A stretch of DNA of 64,000 bases from Nectonema munidae (GCA_030549495.1 JAUIRK010000058.1:293501-357500), one strand, 5' to 3'; numbered from the stretch's first letter, positions 46,438 through 58,303 are shown. Notes: generated by a model from the letters alone, not told the origin. A program made the numbers and translations.

Positions 46438-46905
46438 TCAAATGTTATATAAAGTCATTGATTCAGTATTTGATACAAGAAAATCATTCATACTTGTTTG
46501 TTTGAGTTGAGAACATTTAGTTTTAACAATACATTGTTCAATGTGCGTAAGCTTATCAAACATCTCAGTGGCATCACTTTGGGAGCGTATGAATGCACGC
46601 AGCGTTGCACGCAGCAACAGGGGATGCTGTGCATTTTTAAACAAGATTAAAAGTGCTTCCTCTCCATATGGATACTGGCAAAGTCGGGTACGTTTACGAG
46701 CAGATCCACTGTGTTCATAAGCCTCTTTGATTTTAGCAGATGATTTTATCCACGTTGACAGAGTGTTTAAAGGTATATCCCAAACGGCTTTGCGATCTCT
46801 GTCTTAGACTTGCCTTCTTTTTCAACCTCTAAAAAGCTGAGTATTTTGTCTGCCTTTTATGTGACGTAAGTTTGCGTTTAACTGCTCTCAGGATTCAGTA
46901 TGATA
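46438..46905 (-). mobile_element. pogo/Tigger transposase remnant, N and C termini only
   Basis: The - strand first encodes a CENP-B-type helix-turn-helix (ILSFLEVEKEGKSKTEIAK, then PLNTLSTWIKSSAKIKEA after a one-base shift, EHSGSARKRTR, YPYGEEALLILFKNA). It then jumps straight to a C-terminal tail, FDKLTHIEQCIVKTKCSQLK and QTSMNDFL, stop at 46438. The QxxMxxFL ending resembles the PCNA-binding tail known from pogo. The whole DDE core (about 300 aa) is absent, as in an internally deleted copy. No terminal repeats located. Confidence 0.7.
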
Positions 46906-46944
46906 ATATCGCAATGAAATCAAAGCAAAATAGTAAAGTATCTT

Positions 46945-47880
46945 GTCCAACTTAAAATTCTCTACTCATTTCAAAAGCACTTCACAAAAATCAGTCAGCA
47001 ATTTCTTACAAATGGGTACTTTCTCCAAAAATCACAAAGTTCATTTATAAAAGTCTCATTTTCCCTGTCCCTAAATATGGAATTCTTTCATGGGGCTCAG
47101 AGTTGAAACGTCAGTCATCCCTTACTCATCTTAATAAAATTCATCGCCTGTGTCTCCTTTCTATCACAAATGCCTATCACTACACCAACTACAAAACTTG
47201 AATTATTCACTAACACGCGACCACTCCTTCTCAATCTAAAGAAAATGCTCCTTAAAAATTACTTAATCACTTTCTGCTCTACACCCCCACCACATCCTTT
47301 CACTACAATTCCTTATTAATTCAGTTTGCTCCTAACAAAACATCTTATCAAGTGCTACCATTAAATCACCCAATCGAGCTCATCCACCCTTCTTCGTCTC
47401 CTCCTTACACCACTAACATCTGTCACCATAGATATCTTGCCCTAAACTCTATAGCTCACCAACGTACAACAAATACAACCAGGTCGCTTTCAATTTTCAC
47501 TGACGGTTCCAAATCACAACACCGCTCTTCAGCTGCATGCGCATTCTTCCTACAAAACAGAAAAAACGCTTTCCTTATCCAACACACAAATCCAGATGCA
47601 GAAATCACTGCACACGAAACAGAAATTCACGCAGTACAACTAATCTGTAAAATACTACTCAATAACCGAATATCTTTCAAATATATCACCTTTTCACAGA
47701 ACCACAAAAATTAATAAATGTCCTAAAACTTAAAAACAAAATCTCATTAAAAATCGTCTGGTGCCCAGCTCATTCCAGCTGTTTCGAAAAATACCTTGTC
47801 GATTACTTTGCAAAACCAAGAATCTCCGATTCACAGTTCCTACCCCTATTTCCTCTACCCATCTCCACATTTAATTAAAG
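46945..47880 (+). mobile_element. LINE fragment with RNase H, same type as 1160-3755
   Basis: Starts inside the reverse transcriptase (KFIYKSLIFPVPKYGILSWGS, LNKIHRLCLLSITNAYH, matching the first LINE's YGILSWGI and NKIHCLCLLCITNAYR). It continues into RNase H at 47480-47650 (IFTDGSKS, ITAHETEIHAVQLI) and KIVWCPAHSSCFEKYLVDYF at about 47748-47805. Several frameshifts. Both ends are missing. C-rich like its relative. Confidence 0.8.
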
Positions 47881-48160
47881 AGTCGCGAATCATTTCTTCT
47901 CTATAAATTTCGACAGTTACGTCTTCAAAGTTGCAGTGCTTACTTAAATCCTGCAGCTCTTGAACAAATTCGTCGATGTTATATCTCCAACCTTTTTCTT
48001 TCTCGCATTACAAGAAGATGGCGCATTTAGAGGGAATTTTTGTCTTTTCAAAAAATTGATTCGAACTTCTCAAAGGCCAATTCAAATGTATTTAAATTGT
48101 CGATGTATTTGAAAATATGATCGATGAAAATTGATCACTTTAGAAAAAAAGCACCTTTAA

Positions 48161-48340
48161 TTGTAGAAATAACAGAAAACGCTTTATTGTAGATTTGATT
48201 CAGAATAAGATAGCTGTTAGAAGTGATGAATAATGGCTAACTAGTGCGTATATATACACGTATAAAACAGTGCCTTGAAGCCCAGAATAAATGCGCATAC
48301 TACACTTATAACAGATTCCTGAAGCAATGACTTGATCAGT
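48161..48340 (-). repeat. Dispersed repeat R3, copy 2
   Basis: Inverted relative to 22984-23146, with the same internal landmarks. Noncoding. Confidence 0.65.
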
Positions 48341-48349
48341 ACAGAGTTG

Positions 48350-48890
48350 ATCCTTTGTATCAACTCCAGATTTGATAACATTGCAAAATAAAATAATCTC
48401 TGGTTTGTTTTTTTTTCAGTCCAAATTTGAAGCTTGTAAAAAATTTTAAGATAAGTTAGATTTCTACCTGAGAAAAAAATAAGTTGTGCTAAATGCATAA
48501 CAATATTGTTGTGCGACAAATTTGATTGGACTTCCTTTTTTAAAGAATAAACTGTCTTTAAGCCATATTTTTATCAAAACATCTTTAAGCCATATTTTTA
48601 TTTATTTTTTTAAGAGTAAGATTTATTGAAGAACAAAATCGATAAAAATTAAGAGCGGTAGTATGAAGAGGTATTGCTAGTCAAATCATCATGGTCCAAA
48701 AATGTACATGCATTTGAATGTAGAACCCATAGATGAAAGACAAGGGAACAGAAGTAGAAGGAAAAAGTGGAAGATACATATAAGCTTACTAAAACAAGAA
48801 TTAGATGTATACAGGGTTAGAAAAGTAGTAATACGAAATAAGTATTGTGGAGAACAGACAGTACAAATATTTGAAAAGTAGATAAATGTG
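48350..48890. other. AT-rich spacer
   Basis: No ORF with recognisable content. A 92-codon - strand ORF at 48241-48519 overlaps repeat R3 and is rejected. Confidence 0.35.
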
Positions 48891-48898
48891 TATGTAAG

Positions 48899-50760
48899 TT
48901 ATGTGTGTAGATAGATAAAAATATAAGCAATTATTATACATTGTAAAACATGGTATATGGGTAAAACATGGGATTTTTTGAAAGTTTTGATGGAGGTAAG
49001 ATTACATTTGCTGAAAATACTATTATAATTACGCAGACAGTCAAAAATAATATTTTTGAAGAAATTGCAATGATATAAACGAGGGAAATGAAGCTGAGTT
49101 CTTGTGTTATAACAGTGTATAGAGTTTGCATCTAAAAAAATTGAGAAAAATGACCATTCGATGAATAATAGTCTTTGAATGTAAAAACAGCAATTATAAA
49201 AATGATTGGAAGCAATACTTTTAAAAGGAGACTTGAAGTAGACATGGCCAAAAAAAAATTTGAGGGAGTGTGTATGTGTTCTAATTAATTTATTCAAGGA
49301 GAAACAATAAGAAGTCCCCAAAGCAAGATACAACACTTTAAATGGGGAAAAATATAGGAGTAATAAAGTAATTTGCGAAACGTGTCGTTTAAGAAAGGAG
49401 CTTGCTTCTTAAATACACTAGTATAGAATCTTATCCTGGCACGGACATTCCTGCAATCATTATTCCAAGAAAGTTTAGGGATTGAAGTAATGCTAAAGAT
49501 AATTGATAGAATTTTCGAAGGGTAGAAGATGACTATGGAGATTGGATATGAGGTAATTTTAGAGGTGGGGAAAACATGCATTTGCATTTATCATAATTAA
49601 AGCTTAACTGATTCCGTGAGGACCAAGAAGATAATGTGTCCAAAGTAGGGTTGATAACATCTGAAGAGATCAAAGAAAAATTCAAAAAAAGATCATCAGC
49701 ACAAAGAATGATGTCAAAAAATTGCGGCATATAAATAATAACATCATTGATATACAAATTGAAAAGCCAAGGACCAAAAATAGAACCTTGTGAATTTGAC
49801 TTTAGATGAAGTTTTGCCGTTAATAGAAACTATTTGAGAACGATCAGATAAATAAGAATTTAGCTAATTCCAAATAAAACCACGAAAACCTAATTTATGA
49901 AGTTTGTGAAGTAAAACTCTATGATCAACCATATCAAAAGCAGATGAAACGTCTAAAAATATTCCAATGGAGCTCCCAGATGGATAAAGACATTTAGAAA
50001 CCTGTTTTGAGTTGAATGAGAAAGTTTAAATCCAAATTGCAATGGGGAAACGACGCAATTCTTTTCAACAAAACTAGCAAATTTATTTGACATTATTTTC
50101 TCAAAAATTAAGCAAAATGATGATAATATAAGTATTGAACGGTAACTATTTAACAGTGAGTTTTTGCCACTTTTCTTGATGGGTATTACTTTGGCAAGTT
50201 TAAAAAGCTGGGAAAATATTCCAGAAAAAAACAGAAGAGTTTAAAATAATTTCCAAAGGAACTAGACGAAATGGACAACATTTGTAAATTATATGGTTAG
50301 GGATTTGATCAACGCTAAAACTTTTGCAAGATTTAAACGATGAGGCTGCTAGTGAGTTGTCAGAATGTGAGATTCTATCAAATTTAAAAGAAGAAGAAGA
50401 AGACATGGAATCTAAATGAGAATCTAAGAAATTAAAATCAGAGCAAGATCAGTAGAAGCAAATTTACAAGAAAAGTAGGTATTGAATTCATCAGGTGAGA
50501 AGATACTCTTATTGTCAGGAGAAAAATCAAAAAGTTTTTTAATATTGTTCCAGTTATTTTTGAAATCATTTGAAACCTTAAGAGCAAAGTAGTATCTGTT
50601 AGTTGCAAAGTAGCTTCTTATAAGTAAACTTTCTAACATGGATAAGTGGAAAAGAAAGACAAAATAAACGATAAAACACTTCAAAAACTTATCAAACATG
50701 ATTGAAGCATCGCTGAAGAAATTTCCAATCGACACTACTCAAAGAACTATTGAAACTAAA
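48899..50760 (-). mobile_element. Jockey/CR1-like LINE, degenerate
   Basis: Reading the - strand from about 50740: FSPDEFNTYFSCKF, SVDQIPNHIIYKC, KLAKVIPIKKSGKNSLLNSY(R), SILILSSFCLIFEKIMSNKF, VVSPLQFGFKLSHST. Then YINDVIIYMP and ILCADDLFLNFS (49757-49690, CADD in place of YADD), LSFNYDKCKCMF, LSWNNDCRNVRARI, PHLKCCILLWG, and the tail YNTRTQLHFPR...YNSIFSKCN to about 48960. This is a nearly full reverse transcriptase plus C-terminal domain split by several stops and frameshifts. No endonuclease found. Distinct from the RNase H LINEs. Confidence 0.75.
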
Positions 50761-51154
50761 GATATTTTATCATTGAAAACTCTTTTAGATAAGAAATCTA
50801 GGAATTGCTACAGTAGGGATATTGAAGTAAAAAATTATTTACCTATATAAAGCTAGGAAAGTGATCAGAAATATCAGTTAAAAAATTAACCGATAAAGAT
50901 TCATGTGCTTTAAAAACCCCACCACTTCTTTTTCTTTATAAATCTATGTCCAGAAAGCACTCAAAGTTTCTGTTTTAAAATCACATTCAAGAGCTTTGTC
51001 ATTTTTATTTCAATTAGTTGCTCTTCTAATTGGTAGATATCAGAAATTTCCTGAGGTAGATCTTCATTTTCACATCAAATGGATTCTGACCGTATTCATT
51101 TCTACTCGTATAATTAAGTTTTATTTTTGTTATTTCAAGATTTTTTTATCTTCC

Positions 51155-51239
51155 CGTTTTTCTCATTGGCCCTTGGCGACCCAAAAAAAATTGGCAGGGG
51201 ACCTAAATTTGGGTCGCGACCCAGGGTTAAGAACCGCTG
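51155..51239 (-). mobile_element. hAT terminus, single end
   Basis: On the - strand starts CAGCGGTTCTTAACCCTGGG, then TCGCGACCC, AGGTCCCCTGCCAA and TTGGGTCGCC. A widespread hAT MITE-type terminus. No partner end recognised in the window. Confidence 0.65.
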
Positions 51240-51249
51240 TTGTAAAAGG

Positions 51250-52285
51250 CGTAGGTATCTAATTAAAAACACAACAAAATCTAGCTATATCTTATAAATA
51301 TGAAGTTGAATGAATATTCATAAACACAATGAATCACTTTGGCCCATTTGTCTTCCGATTTTTATAATATCAATTCAAACAGGGAGCAAAGTTTATTATA
51401 AGGATAAATAGACACTGGGAATTAAGGAATACTGTATTTATTGGTTATATATAATGAATACACTTATGTTGTGTTGACACACGTCTTCACTTTTATGAGG
51501 TTTCGGAAAATAATGAAAAAAAAGCTTGTCTTCCGTGCCCAGCCTCTACCAGTTGGATTTCTTTGTAGGTGGATACAAAGGCATTGTTCGCCTTTTTTGC
51601 TCTTTCTCTGTAAGAACATCGAAATTTTCGATTATATTTTCTTTTATTTATAAAGGGAATGGTAAAATAAACTGCAAAGGACTTCAAGTAAGATTTGTTT
51701 TGTTAATATAACTCACAATCATTTAAAACATATACATATGAGTCAAGCATTCACCTTATACCTATTCTTATATGGTGAATTTCACTTTGTCCTTGATTAA
51801 AGCAGAATACTGCTTCTACCTTCACAATAAGGAAGTGTGTTGGAAACTTTTTTCTCTTTCACTGCACAGTGCACACACATCACTTAGCTCGTCCTCCCTC
51901 ACCTTGCATCATCGCACTCCTCCCATCGCCTTACGTTTATATTAGTTATCTCTCCTATATTTTATATTTTATTATCTATCGCTAACATCAAAGCCATAAA
52001 AAGAACGTATTATATTGGTGTCCAGCACTATAATGCATATATGCAGGTAGTTATAGGTAGGTAGATAGAAAGTTGACACAAAAGTTACGCGCTTGTTCCT
52101 TCAAATGCTAAGAAGGCATTGCGTAAACTGACCAGTACTGAACTAAGGAAGGACAGTGAAGTTAGAGTGTCAAGTCAGGGTTCCTGCGCGATATAGGTTA
52201 TGCATCTTCAAACACGCACGCACAACAACGAAGCATTCCTTACTTGAACATTTTTTTTGAAATATTTCTTCATTGAAGGCGGTAC
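51250..52285. other. Stretch upstream of the orphan signal exon
   Basis: No repeat ends or conserved ORF. 51900-51960 is pyrimidine-rich. 52140-52240 is the most GC-balanced part and ends in CACGCACGCACAACAACG, possibly 5' flank of the exon at 52291. Confidence 0.3.
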
Positions 52286-52290
52286 TGAGA

Positions 52291-52345
52291 ATGCTTAAAA
52301 TTTTAACACTTCTCTCCCTATTCCTTTTATTAGAGTTTAAAAGTG
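52291..52345 (+). CDS. Possible orphan first exon (signal peptide)
   Basis: MLKILTLLSLFLLLEFKS and one base, followed by GTAAGT. A strongly hydrophobic short leader ending in phase 1, like exon 1 of genes A and C, but the promoter module is absent and no matching exon 2 was found to the right edge of the window. It could start another gene of the family or an unrelated secreted protein, or be chance. Confidence 0.35.
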
Positions 52346-52395
52346 GTAAGTTTAAAATTTAGATTTCTCATCACTTTTCAAACTATCATCTATAC

Positions 52396-52786
52396 CAGGG
52401 GTCGGGGACCTATGGCTCGCGGGCCAGACATGGCTCTTTTGATGACTTCATCTGGCTCTCAGATAAATTAGGTGGCCTTTAGGATAAAGGGAGGTATTGC
52501 GATAATGTATATCCTTCTTGCCAATTCTACACTCTCTTAATTTCTTCATCATTACGAATCACGACGACACAGATAAAGCTGATGATGATGCAGACTTTGC
52601 GTATTTAAGTAACTTCGATAAAACAATATTGTTTAAAATAAATTCAGAGTGTTATTTTACTCTAAAATTGTTTGTCTTCTTTTTCCATTTATTTGTAATC
52701 AGTATTTAAAAATATATATGGCTCTCAGAGGATTAGATTTTAAAATATGTGTTTTTTGGGCTCTTTTTGCCAAAAAGGTTCCCCTG
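52396..52786. mobile_element. hAT MITE family H1, copy 1
   Basis: Perfect 8-bp duplication ATCTATAC (52388-52395, 52787-52794). Ends CAGGGGTCGGGGACC and, on the other strand, CAGGGGAACC. Internal GGCTCGCGGGCCAGACATGG and GGCTCTCAG. 391 bp, no transposase. Confidence 0.9.
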
Positions 52787-52822
52787 ATCTATACGTAGCA
52801 TATAGAGAGAAGGGTGTGTACA

Positions 52823-53099
52823 CAGGGCCGGCCGTAGTGTTCGCGAGGCCCTATGCAAAATGGATTGCGCGGGCCCAGTGTGGGTAGGAAAAAAGATTAA
52901 AAGTGAGAAATAAGAATTTGAAAAAAAGAAAAGGAATTTGTTTTATTACTTTTTCATTAACACGAAATGACGATCAAAGTAACTTTACTTTGCGAACCTT
53001 GCATTTAGCGAAATCATACAATATATCATCAAAATGAAAAATGAGAAGCGCAGGGCCCACTGTGGCCGCATAGTTTGCAGTGGCCTAAGGCTGGCCTTG
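52823..53099. mobile_element. hAT non-autonomous element, 277 bp
   Basis: Ends CAGGGCCGGCCGTAG and CAAGGCCAGCCTTAG; duplication TGTGTACA/TATGTACA (52815-52822, 53100-53107; 7 of 8). Inner part GCGGGCCCAGTGTGG pairs with GTGGGCCCTGCGC. No coding region; the short - strand ORF is not conserved. Confidence 0.85.
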
Positions 53100-53226
53100 T
53101 ATGTACAACAAGAAGATATAAATAACTCGTTATTTTTAGTAATAGTTCTGAAGATCTTATGTTTTTTCCTTATCATTGTAACATACAATCATTTGAGTCA
53201 ATTCCTGCTTTAAATATGCATATTTT

Positions 53227-53356
53227 ATCAAAGTATTGATTGCTAAAATGATATCGAAAAAGTTCAATACCTTAGACCTATTCATTAAAGGCTATTCACA
53301 TATATATCGGGGACGTGAGTAAGGTTGGCTATAGATACTGGGTTTCGATAACTCAA
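53227..53356 (+). repeat. 130-bp direct duplication, copy 1
   Basis: Unique flank (ATCAAAGTATTGATTGC...) plus the first 48 or so bases of the SINE at 53308. Repeated at 53957-54086 with only a few changes and no length difference. Confidence 0.85.
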
Positions 53357-53460
53357 GGTCTTGGGTTCGATCCCGCATCAAGCCTACTTTCCTGATAGTT
53401 CAATACAAGAGGCGCAATTGTACCTTCTCGGTGAAAACACCCCATGGTCCCTTTACCTAC
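53308..53460 (+). mobile_element. tRNA-derived SINE family B
   Basis: GACGTGAGTAAGGTTGGC, B box GGGTTCGATCCCGC, AAGCCTACTTTCCTGATAG, GGCGCAATTGTACC, GGTGAAAACACCCC. Ends in a short TTACCTACCTAT tail similar to the (TACC)n of the RNase H LINE. Confidence 0.8.
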
Positions 53461-53956
53461 CTATCTTTATAGAGAAAGAGGCATCCAGGTGGTCATTATA
53501 GTTTTTATGTAATTAAATTACGTGAATTTTATAAAAATTTATATTTTAATTATCAATTTTTGTCTGAAACTTTTTACATATTTTTAAATTTTTTGTTAAA
53601 TTTGCTTTTCAAAATGATGCATCTTGCAGTATTTTCTACTTTCTGTAGATTTAGATGCATAAAAGTTGAAATAAACTTCTTAACATGCGAACATCATTCA
53701 TATAGCAAAGTACATAGGAAGTTTAATTTCGTCACAGTTGAATAAAGAAGGAACTCTTAGTATCCCATCTTCTAAGGAATTTTGCTCTCGTAAGGACAGT
53801 GAGTCGGGTTATAAGGAGTAGTGAAATTTCCAAGAACGTTACCAATAGGATGTGCGCTTTAAAACCAGAATATTGAGCGTACAAGTATAGTTTCCTATAT
53901 TCTGTTACATTGGAAATGAATAAGATGGAATAATCTTATTCTTCAGGGGAAAATTG

Positions 53957-54086
53957 ATCAAAGTATTGATTGCTAAAATGATATCGAAAAAGTTCAATAC
54001 CTTAGACCTATTTATTAAAGACTAGTCACATATATATCGGGGACGTGAGTAAGGTTGGCTATAGATACTGGGTTTCGATAACTCAA
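53957..54086 (+). repeat. 130-bp direct duplication, copy 2
   Basis: Ends abruptly inside the SINE head after GGGTTTCGATAACTCAA. It contains a truncated SINE without B box, so the duplication came after the SINE inserted. Confidence 0.85.
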
Positions 54087-54435
54087 ACAAATAATAGAAG
54101 AATAAAAATTAACAATTTTCTCAACTACATAAGCAAAGAAGCACTACTGGAAATTAAAAGTTTTAATTTTTTTAAACATTTTTTTCAAACACAAAATGAT
54201 TATGGGATTAAATAATAAATTTATTATTAAATTTATTTTAGTGTTCACCTCTTTATTTTATCACTAATTTAATGGGCCACCTTCAGCACCAGATTTATAT
54301 CTTATTCATAAAAATTTGATATTTAAAAATTATAAATTATGTAAAAAGCTTCAAACAAAAAATGATATTTAAAATATAAATCTTCTTAGATTCATCAATT
54401 ATAATAAAAAAGGTTTTATAAACACATATATACCC

Positions 54436-54880
54436 CATAGTTGCCAACTATACCGCTGTTCGACTTTTTTTTGGTCTACCGCTTTTGAGATGGGTTCTAC
54501 CGCTTTTTGAAAATTTTACCGCTTTTGAATGCTAAAATTTTTATTGGCACACGTTGAGCATATTCATCCTGTGCTTAATATTTGTTTTTTTACTTTTTTT
54601 ACTTTTTTTCATCGATTTATGTTTTTACATAAATATTTAGACTATTTAAATTATGTAAACCAATTTTTACTTCTTGAAGAATGCATGATAATAAAAATAA
54701 AACAAAGAGTCGCTACCACAACTGTTGAAGAATGGATTCAAAAATTTGAATTTATTATTACTAAATCCAAATTAGGTTCTTCCCATGCATTTTCTCAAAG
54801 CATACAAAAATTTTAGGGTCCATGGGTCATTTTCGAAAAAAAATCTACCGCATTGGTCTTCTCTGAGGTTGGCAACTATG
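54436..54880. mobile_element. hAT-like element with CATAGTTGCCAAC ends
   Basis: Left CATAGTTGCCAACTATACCGC, right on the other strand CATAGTTGCCAACCTCAG; ATATACCC before and TATACCC after (about 7 bp shared). Both subterminal regions contain CTACCGC motifs. The 95-codon ORF inside shows no known domain. Confidence 0.75.
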
Positions 54881-54889
54881 TATACCCTT

Positions 54890-56150
54890 GGTATGCTTTT
54901 TTACCCATCAGGCGCTATAAGAAAAAATATTGTTGAAATTTCTTGACACTTTAACACAATATTGTTTTACATATACGTGGAACATATTCTAAATTTTGTG
55001 AAATTTCAATAAATCAGAAGTTAATCAATTTCGCCATTTAAAAACCCTACAATTGAATACATAGCACCTCTGCAAAGCTCAGAGACATATATATCTTTGT
55101 ACCTGGGATGGTTCATATCAATTTGACTTGATTGGATTATTATTATTATTATTATATCAAATTTAATTTAGCCAACAAATCAAAAGAATATTTTTTACCA
55201 TACTAAATGCTAAATGAAACGTTTTCTTCAACATTTTTTCAATTCGTGCTTCCCAAGCTGCAGTTAAACGTTTGTTTTCAATCCGGGGATCATTGGTTTC
55301 TCGGTACAGCATCAAATATTGTTAAATCATGTTGTGAGCTCGTTTTATTTTATATATATGTATTTACTGAATTATTTCTTAGCTTTGTACTCCAAAGTTA
55401 CTCATCTCTGCTTTTATCCTTTTGCTTTTTTCGTTTCGAAGTGCAAAACAAAGATTAAAACTTCAATGTCAATAAATTATCTTCACTTTACCTCAAAAAT
55501 ATTTTTAAAAAACATCATAAAAAAGGTACCTTTTTTCGTTTGGATTGATATGTTGGGTCATCCTAAGTTCAAGTTTTTAGAAGTCCTGAAATTTGGTAGC
55601 AGGAACAAAAAATTTCCTTTTAAATGATATTATGCAAGTAGGTGCAGTGCTTAACCATTTTATGCTGTCAATTGGTCGCCATTTTTTATTTAAAATATAT
55701 GGATGTATGAATAAAAAACAATAGATTCATTAACACCCCAATAAAAAAGGGAGGGGGGGTTGTCCTTTTATAACAGGTGTTCAAGTAGATCCATTATAAC
55801 ACTGACCATTTATAAAGCAGGGTCGTTGCTTGGATCCCGGATAAAGCATCTACTATGTATTATTGTGTAAACGCTTCTAACTGAATAAGGTTACATCAAG
55901 TTATACTTTGTTTTTAAATCGAACGTTTTGAACAGTTACTTTGTCTAAAAATTGTTTCTTTGGCTACGAACTACGTTAAAAATTGATTTGAATGGCTGCT
56001 AGCATAATAAATAATAGGCTTATAAGATAGCTTTATATATTTCCAGGAAGTTTCAGGGGGCAAAATAAATCTCAGGGGCACCCTTAAAACTTTGTTTAAC
56101 TAAAAATCTTTGTTTAACGTCCTTTATTCCCGAATCCACAAGGTAAAGCG
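54890..56150. other. AT-rich intergenic stretch
   Basis: (ATT)n microsatellite at about 55136-55156. 55207-55627 contains two overlapping Phe/Leu/Ser-rich ORFs without motif, not accepted. 56052-56092 has two CAGGGG/TCAGGGGCACCC fragments that may be eroded hAT ends. Confidence 0.35.
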
Positions 56151-56159
56151 TGCCTCACA

Positions 56160-56345
56160 CTCAAAAATTTGTGCGAGTTTTTATTTGAACCGTAGTGCAT
56201 TTCTTGTCCGGTGGCCTTCTTGACGTCAACAGGATGGCATCAGATTGAACAACAAGAAATTCATTTTTGGGTACATCGGAAATCGAACCCGAGACCTTTG
56301 GAATGAAATCCCTAAGGTCTAACTCTATGCATGCATTAATTCTCA
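56160..56345 (-). mobile_element. tRNA-derived SINE family D
   Basis: On the - strand: CTTAGGGATTTCATTCC, B box GGGTTCGATTTCC (about 56280-56293), then GATGCCATCCTGTTGACGTC, GGCCACCGGACAAG and AAACTCGCAC. The head is tRNA-like; no second copy in the window, so the ends are approximate. Confidence 0.55.
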
Positions 56346-56602
56346 ATTCTTCCGCATTTTAAGAAAGTGCCATTAAATCGCAGGGGGGTAAATTTTCTTC
56401 TAGATGTTCAAACTTACACAAATATTTTAACGTCCGTTTAAGTTATCCGATTTGTACAAGGACATTATTTTGATTTCGAGTTAGTCGAGAGGTTGACAAC
56501 GAGTGCCACGCATACGACTAATGGTCTATATAAAAGAGTTCATGCGCCTCAAAAGATCGTGATATCGTCTTGCATTTTTATCTATAGTTTAAAGCTTTAA
56601 AC

Positions 56603-56918
56603 CAGGGGTCGAGAACCTTGGCTCGCGGGCCCGACATGGCTCTTTTGAGGGCTCTGGCTTTCAGAAAATTAGGGGGGCTTTGGGAAAAAGGGGGGGATGG
56701 GGTAATTATCCTTCTTCCCAATTCACCTCCTTTATTTTTCTCTTACAATCACAACGACACAAAAAAAATTGAGGATGATGGGACTTGCTTTTAATAAAAA
56801 ACTTATAAAAAATATTTTTAAAATAAATTAAAAGTTTTTTAAAATTTGTGGGTTTTTTTGTAATAAAATAAAAAATGGGGGGGGGGATTTAGTTTTTTGG
56901 TAAGGGTTCCGGCCCCCG
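56603..56918. mobile_element. hAT MITE family H1, copy 2
   Basis: Perfect 8-bp duplication CTTTAAAC (56595-56602, 56919-56926). Starts CAGGGGTCGAGAACC and aligns with 52396-52786, but many positions have become runs of G, A or T (for example AAAAAGGGGGGGATGGGG), consistent with damaged base calls. Confidence 0.85.
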
Positions 56919-57021
56919 CTTTAAACCATTTTGTTTTTATCCAACTTTTTTACGTTTTAAATCTGAGCAACTTTTTATTTAGACATATTAACCGAATATA
57001 TTTTTCAAGATGTAGCTTTAA

Positions 57022-57130
57022 CCCTTTGTGGTCGAGAATTTGAAAGACGAATCGCCTCTTTCTTTTTCAATTGAATATTTTATATTAAAGAGGTAGATTT
57101 TCATTTCTTAGGACGCTGGTCATGAAAGGA
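57022..57130. mobile_element. piggyBac-type MITE, 109 bp
   Basis: TTAA on both sides (57018-57021, 57131-57134); ends CCCTTTGTGG and, other strand, TCCTTTCATG (imperfect). Internal AGACGAATCGCC. Diverged relative of family M1. Confidence 0.65.
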
Positions 57131-57179
57131 TTAAGCCACTTTATTCCTTAAAAAGCAGACAAGATTAAGTAACTTGATA

Positions 57180-58303
57180 TAAAATTCTCGGAAAAACCCG
57201 GGGGAAAAAGAAAATTGTAAGGATTAAAATGATCTTTTTTCGGGTTTGGGTTCTTGTTGAATTCGTAGATCTTCTCTTTTTCGATGATTTTGGAATATAA
57301 AATAAAGATATTAAAAATGTTTTTTATTTGTTATTTAAAATTTCGTCGTTGGAATGGACCAATTGTTTTAAATAATAAAATTAATTTTGAATTTTTTAAA
57401 TTTAAATTTTATATTTTATATTATTTATTTAAGTTTAAAATGATAATGATAAAAAAAAGTGGAAAATAATTTATAATATTGATATTAAAAATTTGTGGAT
57501 TGGGAAGTTGTGAAATTATTTATATTAAATGGGGAAATAAAGAAATTTTAAAAAAGGATAAAAATATATATTTTATAATTAATTTGATTAATTTGTGAAA
57601 AAGAAGAATAAAAAAAAAAAAAAAAAAAATTCAAAAGATTAAAAAATAAAAGAAATAAAAAAAGAAAATTTAATTATTATATTAAATTAAAATATGATAG
57701 TATTTTTTAGATTATTAAATGGGGTAAAAGATATGAAAGGGGGTTTCTTTTAAATGAAATTGATATTTATAGAATTGAATTGTGGGAGGGGTGAGGGTAA
57801 TAAAAGGGTGGGTTTTTTTATATTTTTTATTTTTTTATTTATTATATTATATTTTATTGTTTATTTTTTTATTGTGAAGTTTTTTTTATTTTATATTGTA
57901 TTTTATAAAATTTTGAGTGTGTTTAAAATTTTTATTTTAATATAGAAGGTATTTATTATTATTTTGAAAAAAATATTTTATTTATATTTAGTATATATTA
58001 TATATATATATATTTTTTTTATTATTTTTTATTTTATTATTATATTTATATTTATATATGTATTATTAAAAGTTATATTATATTTTTTATTTTTATTATT
58101 TTATTATTTTTTTTTAATTTATATTAAAAATATATATTATAAAAAAGTTATATAAATATTATTATAATAATTTTATATATATTTATTATTTTAAAAAAAA
58201 ATTATTATATAAAGAAATAATATGATATTATAAAAAGAAAATAATAAATATTATAATAATATAATATATTATATATATATTTAAAAAAAAAAAATTTTTT
58301 TTT
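57180..58303. repeat. Homopolymer-rich A/T tract of doubtful quality
   Basis: About 1.1 kb of A and T runs with occasional GGGG, almost no C after 57360. ORFs across it encode only Phe/Ile/Leu/Tyr/Lys strings and are artefacts. Could be a real AT satellite-like region, but see the finding on base quality. Confidence 0.6.

Noticed and set aside
48241-48519. 92-codon - strand ORF
   Set aside because: It overlaps dispersed repeat R3, whose other copy does not keep the frame.
57284-58155. Three ORFs rich in Phe, Ile, Tyr and Lys
   Set aside because: They are products of A/T homopolymer runs in a tract of doubtful quality.
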